Below, one piece after another: positions 58,826-64,000 of a DNA stretch of 64,000 nucleotides. The DNA comes from Epiperipatus broadwayi (lineage: Eukaryota; Onychophora; Udeonychophora; Euonychophora; Peripatidae), in contig JAQFVV010013076.1 of NCBI GenBank assembly GCA_028023455.1, positions 186,001 to 250,000 on the forward strand, given 5' to 3'. Position 1 is the stretch's first letter. Every line of letters starts with the position of its first letter. The translations under genes and the position numbers were made by a program. The notes under the pieces were generated by a model. It was not told the origin of the DNA, did not search any database, and saw only the letters and a list, made by a program, of their open reading frames with translations.

Positions 58826-60796
58826 ATTCATATGTGTGGTGTGTAATATATCAATGCAAGGATTATATATGTAAAAAATAACGTTCATCCTTTAGAATAA
58901 AATAACAAGTAGTGGATGAAATTATCTGCACAACTCTCATTGCTTTTCATAATATGGGATGATAGTTAGCAGTCTTATAAGATCTTACAGGAGAGCAATT
59001 AGTGTCGTATAATAAAATATATTTTAACTCTTAACTAAAACACTATAAAGTATAAATTAGTTCTTTTTCAAAATATTCTATGTGGAATTGATATATTCGG
59101 ATTTGCTGTATATGAGTAGCCACAAGGCATATATAAGTTAAATTCAAATACCGAATGTGAAATTAATTGCGATTATTAATTGTTTATTATAAGCTGAATG
59201 AAAGTATTAATAATATAATAAATAAAAGGTAGATGGATCAGGAGAATCCTAACACTGATGGGTATTTGAAATTTCTACTGAGTGTTGCAGTTAGCAGAAT
59301 ATCTCAGTAGGTTAGAGTATTACTTTAATTAAAATTCAACATCAAGAATCTACAGGTTCAGGTTGATTCATATGTTAGTACTGTCACTGGTCTAGCCAAC
59401 AGTACCTGAAGAAGATAGGAGAATAATGCCACCCAAGCATTGTATTATGTATTAACTTATGTGCTATTACTTACAATCATATATAATTAGAAAGTTGAAA
59501 TAAAGTTTACATTTTTTTCTGCAGACACTCAATAATTAATGTTAGATGATGGAAATAATTCAACATATAATTATTATTAAAAGTGTCATCATCATAAAGT
59601 AGCAATAAGAATTCCTGGTTAGTAGATTATTTTAATGGTATATACCAATATATAAATGATTAATTTAACAGGTGTTATTATAATGCATAAACTCCTAATT
59701 CTATTATTATTTATAGCCCTCAACATTATAAAACAATAATAAGATTGGGACAACTTATCAAAACTTGAGGCTTCCCTTGAAATGATCAGTGGTAAACTAC
59801 ACCTGAATAAATAGTTACCTCTGTCAAAGATTTTATATTGCCTTCTTTCTCGGTTCTTCAATCTTCCATCCTGGTACTTCAGTGATTAGCATTCCAGACA
59901 GGCTGTATTTAATTAATTATTTTGCATATTTATATTGTCTACTGTACCGGAAGTCACTCATTATTGTTTTAATTAAGGTTATACTTCTTTCTTAATAAAT
60001 TCCACAATTTCAACCTTTGACAATTATCTATAACTGGGGATTAGCTATATTTAAATGTAATTTGTTTTTTTTCTCTTAGAAAAAGTAACTTGTTTAATAT
60101 AAAATAATTATAGATATATACACACACACTCATAAAGAATATAAATTATTACTATCTAAAAAAAGACAGATAGACATTAATTGCTTGTTTTTGTAACATT
60201 TGTATAACTTATATTTTGAAATATTAAATTCATGTAAAGAGTAATGCTTGATTGTAAATTGTTTTGAGTTTTAGATCAAACAGGTCACATTTAGCTCTTT
60301 TAAATTATCTTTCCAAAACTTTATGGGGACTTACAAACTGGTGTTAATAATTGTTAGGACAACCACATTGGATATACTTAAATTCAATGTTCTAACTAAC
60401 TACAATGGTCAGATTAAGTATCTATTAAGGTTATTTATGCATAATATTAATATCATCCTTATTTTATGATCACCATGACCATAAAACAGGTTCAGTTAGA
60501 AGGTCTATTCCTAGTTACTATAGGCATTGCTTATTTATAATAGCTCTGTCATACTGCAGATTAGAGTACTACCTTTATAATGAAAAGTATGAATAGATAG
60601 GATTTTCCATGTTTTAAGTAGATGCAATAGATAAAATTGTTTTATTTTATATAAACGTTTTACTTTGTATAAAATATGGTGGGTTTTTAAGTCAATGGTT
60701 CTAAAATAATTATTTATAAAATATTAATTTGTATAAGAGCATTTAAAATTAGAATATAAGATAAATCTTAATTTCAGTAAGTTTTAAATTAATATA
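58826..60796. other. AT-rich region, nothing assigned
   Basis: Positions 58826-58910 may be the rest of the family H repeat (GTTCATCCTTTAG phrase). The rest holds no recognised feature; the 80-codon minus frame at 59619-59861 has no domain. Confidence 0.4.
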
Positions 60797-61045
60797 TAGG
60801 GTATATGAGCACAGACTTTCAGATGACCCATCACTCTCCACTCTATCTAATAACACTGATACACTCAAGCACATATATGCTGAAAAGATAAATAATCACC
60901 AATATATGTATTTCATGCTAAACCAACAATCATCAGTTGGTCCAGATTATCATCTCCCACACATATATACTATAAGTGCTCAGATATATATTAAGATAGA
61001 CAATCCTCATACTTTAATGGACAGACTCCAATCTTCTACACACTC
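60797..61045 (-). mobile_element. Hammerhead element family B, copy B5
   Basis: It starts TAGGGTATATGAGCACAGAC, the same end as B1, followed by sequence that in B1 lies at the opposite end in inverted form (CCCATCACTCTCCACTC), so the ends are palindromic. An intact-core hammerhead is on the minus strand at 60892-60950. The right terminus is not present; homology fades after about 61045. Confidence 0.75.
60892..60950 (-). ncRNA. Hammerhead ribozyme, type I, family B, core intact
   Basis: Minus strand: AUAAUC, UGGA, CCAA, CUGAUGA, UUGU-UGGUUUA-GCAU, GAAA, UACAUAUA, UUGG, U, GAUUAU. All invariant residues and the AUA cleavage triplet are present; predicted cleavage lies between 60903 and 60902. 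Distal stem I is AUAAUC/GAUUAU where 36881-36939 has AUGAUC/GAUCAU: both strands changed and pairing is kept. Stem II is weaker here (U-U at the closing position), so activity is less certain. Confidence 0.78.
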
Positions 61046-62364
61046 CAACTCTTCAACCATCCATCCAATTGAAAATCTGATGATGGAATGCTCAAAGGCC
61101 ACCCTGAGGCTGAGATTCTTGTCACACCCATGTTGATCTAAGGTCAATCCGAACCCCACATGTACAGGACATTATCCATTTAATACATATGCAAGGATGG
61201 GCAGACATCTCTAGTAAGTTAAATAGGTAAGAAGTTAGTTTTATTATTTTTAGAATGATGGTTATCTCTAATATATATATATATGATCCAATTGTTATTG
61301 GAAATGGAAGAGATTTCTTACCCTGCTCTTCTCTTCACCCTTTTGTCCATTATTTATAGCATAAATAAAAACATGTAAAAAATCCAAATAAATATTGTTT
61401 ATCAATAATAAGTTCTTATATCCAAAGTTCATATTTCTCATATCATTGATAAAATTCCTTCACATTTAATAAATATGTATTTTACTGTTTAATAAAATAC
61501 ATTTATTATATTTTTCAAAGTTTTCCTTCTTTCTGCATACTTTAAAATATTCACTAATAAAATTATAACGTTCTCAGATTTTACTTCTGAATAATCCATA
61601 TTGAGTATTTTAATATGCATTGCTAATACTTAAATGATATAATAGTTAGTAAATAAACTTTTAATAAAATTAGTCTGCACTATATCTTTCTTTTTAGACT
61701 ATTATTATCCTAATAAAGTTAGTAATAATATCTGCGAATGTCAACAGTTTTATTAATTAGATGTAATTATTTTTATCACTATTAATGATTAGAGTTAATA
61801 GAAAATATTTCCTGTCATTCTGCATATGCAAATTAATAAAAAATAAATTTCTTATGTCTCATTTGCATTTTGCTAATCTCAAAGGTTTCTTACGAAAATA
61901 CATTTTTATTTTTTTTAATTAAACTTTTTTTTCTTTCATTTATCAAATGTTTATAGTCATCTCCTGTAGTATACTAATGAGAATAGTTTGGATTTTTAGT
62001 CCATAATAAAATTAATAAATAAATATCTTAAGATACATTTGTTGCTTTTAAATTTACAATTATTACTTTTATGGTTAAAATAATAAGATTTCAATAAATT
62101 TTTACTTAAATTTTTAAGACAAAGGGAATAGTTTATTCATTGAAAATTTTTTTGATTTCTCTTTCATTTATCATCTGCTCATCATATTTATTGGAAAATT
62201 TGCATAATACCTGACTGTTTAATTATGTCCAGACACCTGGAGTAAAAATGAATATTAACCCTTGTATAGGGTTCAATGCATTGTCACGTCAAAGGCTTTG
62301 GATCACTCTAAATTGGCCATTTTTGAGCTATAGTGACATATACATACTTTTTAGAAACTTTATG
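61046..62364. other. AT-rich spacer
   Basis: Positions 61060-61200 are more mixed in composition and could be the tail of an older insertion. An (AT)n tract is at 61269-61284. No gene. Confidence 0.4.
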
Positions 62365-64000
62365 TGATGTGATGTGATGTATTATGGCTTCTCCTTAAAC
62401 AAAGTCAAGAATATCTCAGCAATTATGCCCAGATAAACCTGTTAGCCACTTTCTTTTACATTCCCCACTCTAAATTTACCCATAATCTGCTCTATCCCAT
62501 TTCCACAACATAATTTTTGTCAACTCTATAACCTTTATATCTAAATCTCCCTTATCTTTTCCCAAACCCAGCATAAAAACCAATAATTCACTTTCTGTAT
62601 AATCACTCTTTTCATATTTATTTTTCCACAACTTCATTATATGTACCCTTTCTGTTTTCAAACATTTACATTCAATTAACAAATGCCTAATATTTTCAAT
62701 TCCTTCCTTACATAATTTACAAAATAAATCACCCATATTTTTCCATTTACATATATATTCTTTTGTAGCTAAAGATCCCGTTCGAGCCTTAAACAATAAA
62801 CTACTTTCCTTACTATTATCATATATTAACTCACACCTAATATTCTGTTTATTTCTATATATATTTAAACTCTTTTTACTCTCCATACTATTTCTCCATC
62901 TCTCTAACTTCCTAGTCTTTATTAATAAATTTATTTTTTTATCCCATTCCTTACTACTATAACACTCAATAATCCTCTTAACACAATCATCCCATCTTTT
63001 GTACAAATATACTGATATAAATTCTTTATCCAAATCTTTTGCATAGCACATTACCTTTCTCACCCATCTTGTTACCTGCCCTTTACTCATAACCCAATTA
63101 AATACTATTTTAGCTATTCTTTTATTATCCATAAACTGCAATCTATCAAACATTTTCATTTTACTTTTTGCATCTCTCATATGAAAACTTGACCATCCCA
63201 TTTCTCCTTGAATTGCCTCCCTTGCTGTCCATACTTCTGCATCCAATGCATGTCTTCCTACTTCCCTTTGAGCTTTTTCTAAATAATCTAGTATCTTTTT
63301 ACTAACATATAATGCATCATTACCATATGTTAACCCTGCTACTGCAACTCCTTTCCATATAATTCTAGCTACATCATATTTATTATATGAAAATACTGTT
63401 AATTTCTTTATCAATCTCTTTCTTTTCTTTGCTTCATTTATCAATTTTTTCTCCCATTCATCCAAATAATTTTTCTGATTACTTAAAATAATTCCCAAAT
63501 AACTATATCTATTCCCCACACTTAACTTGATATCTCCCAATAAAAATTCTACATCTTCTCTTTCCTCAGTATTAACCATCATTATATTTGATTTTTCTTC
63601 ACTAAATTTAATCCCCATCTCTTTACCCACCCTTGCACATGTCCTCAACATAACTTCCATATCTTCTCTTTTTTCTGCACACAAAAATATATCATCTGCA
63701 AAAAAAAGACCTGACAAAATATATACTCCCTTACTACCTCTTAACGGTATCTCTATCCCTCTTCGTAATCTTTCTATTGCTCTTTCCATTTCACTCAAAT
63801 ACAACACAAACAAAATAGGTGACATAAGGCATCCTTGCCTTAGTCCCACACCATTTTTAACTTTAATTGATTCTATATTCTCTAATTGATATATATAATA
63901 ATTATTTTCATATAATTTTTTAATAATATCTATTAAAGCTTCATCCATTCCCAAATTTGCTAAACTTATCCATAATCTATTTCTATTTACTCTATCATAT
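62365..64000 (-). mobile_element. LINE-2-type retrotransposon, 3' part, running off the right edge
   Basis: In minus sense the element enters at 64000 inside the reverse transcriptase domain and ends at about 62365 with a short tail of CATCA repeats (GATGTGATGTGATG on plus). The ORF ends at 62476, leaving a 3' untranslated region of about 110 bp. Copies of its 3' end are at 21588 and 41978, and its last 85 bp occur inside both CACCTGGG transposons. Confidence 0.9.
62476..64000 (-). CDS. LINE reverse transcriptase ORF, partial at the window edge
   Basis: The frame is open from 64000 to the stop at 62476 and is 5'-incomplete. The entering sequence YDRVNRNRLWISLANLG is the RT motif preceding the region GVGLRQGCLMSPILFVLYL, followed by FFADDIFLCAEKRED with the catalytic FADD (about residues 85-88 counted from 63954) and SNIMMV and YLGIIL of the palm. 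The C-terminal part has CKLCKEGIENIRHLLIEC (about 412-429), a zinc-knuckle-like CCHC seen in many LINE ORFs. No ATG near 63954 marks a start; translation clearly began upstream. The catalytic residues and long open frame suggest a young copy. The exact clade cannot be fixed without the endonuclease. Confidence 0.92.
   Translation of the reverse strand, partial: YDRVNRNRLWISLANLGMDEALIDIIKKLYENNYYIYQLENIESIKVKNGVGLRQGCLMSPILFVLYLSEMERAIERLRRGIEIPLRGSKGVYILSGLFFADDIFLCAEKREDMEVMLRTCARVGKEMGIKFSEEKSNIMMVNTEEREDVEFLLGDIKLSVGNRYSYLGIILSNQKNYLDEWEKKLINEAKKRKRLIKKLTVFSYNKYDVARIIWKGVAVAGLTYGNDALYVSKKILDYLEKAQREVGRHALDAEVWTAREAIQGEMGWSSFHMRDAKSKMKMFDRLQFMDNKRIAKIVFNWVMSKGQVTRWVRKVMCYAKDLDKEFISVYLYKRWDDCVKRIIECYSSKEWDKKINLLIKTRKLERWRNSMESKKSLNIYRNKQNIRCELIYDNSKESSLLFKARTGSLATKEYICKWKNMGDLFCKLCKEGIENIRHLLIECKCLKTERVHIMKLWKNKYEKSDYTESELLVFMLGLGKDKGDLDIKVIELTKIMLWKWDRADYG

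Noticed and set aside
61078-61140. CTGATGATGG near the end of family B copy B5
   Set aside because: No hairpin-GAAA partner at the right distance.
1-64000. Naming the host species or phylum
   Set aside because: PLEs, retrozyme-like hammerheads and AT-rich genomes occur in several invertebrate phyla, and no diagnostic host gene is present.

Overview
The window looks like intergenic sequence from the nuclear genome of an AT-rich metazoan, most likely an invertebrate. It is roughly three-quarters A+T, has no recognisable host exon or gene, and has no operon-like coding. What it does hold is layers of mobile elements: non-LTR retrotransposon copies, an LTR element, Penelope-like elements (PLEs), MITE-like DNA transposons, tRNA-like repeats, foldback elements and microsatellites. 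A short run of CCCTAA-type telomere-like repeats fits an animal genome. I cannot name the species from the sequence.

Layout. 1-1.2 kb: a TIR-bounded repeat with telomere-like sequence inside. 1.85-2.1 and 38.6-39.0 kb: 3' ends of one LINE type. 2.27-4.71 kb: a giant palindrome with arms of about 1.2 kb. 6.8-9.6 kb: a hAT-type MITE with target duplication, a 60-bp-arm foldback, and a TIR transposon whose second copy lies at 55.9-56.9 kb and into which a ribozyme-bearing element has inserted. 10.0-10.6 kb: a retroposon with a 16-bp target-site duplication. 10.8-19.2 kb: featureless AT-rich DNA. 25.8-32.5 kb: a young LTR retrotransposon with 2.14-kb LTRs that encodes only a Gag. 42.0-44.35 and 62.4-64.0 kb: two copies of a second LINE, one decayed and one with an open reverse transcriptase frame running off the right edge. 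52.2-54.6 kb: GIY-YIG endonuclease ends of two PLEs, one arranged as a palindrome. Several microsatellites and degenerate tandem repeats fill other gaps.

The most striking content is a set of short palindromic or TIR-bounded repeats that carry hammerhead self-cleaving ribozyme (HHR) motifs. At least three families with unrelated sequence have a complete type I HHR: the conserved CUGANGA and GAAA core, a paired stem II, a tiny self-complementary stem III ending in a permitted cleavage triplet, and a two-part stem I separated by an internal loop. Representatives are 36881-36939 (+), 60892-60950 (-), 40091-40149 (+) and 48411-48465 (+). Between copies of one family, stem I changes in a compensatory way. 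Decayed copies lie at 8.5, 19.3, 32.95, 34.6, 36.7 and 48.3 kb, and the local PLE 3' untranslated region holds a degenerate HHR-like motif. This matches established knowledge that PLEs and retrozymes carry type I hammerheads. The foldback/TIR architecture shared by unrelated families is what deserves a second look; that PLE machinery moves them is my inference.
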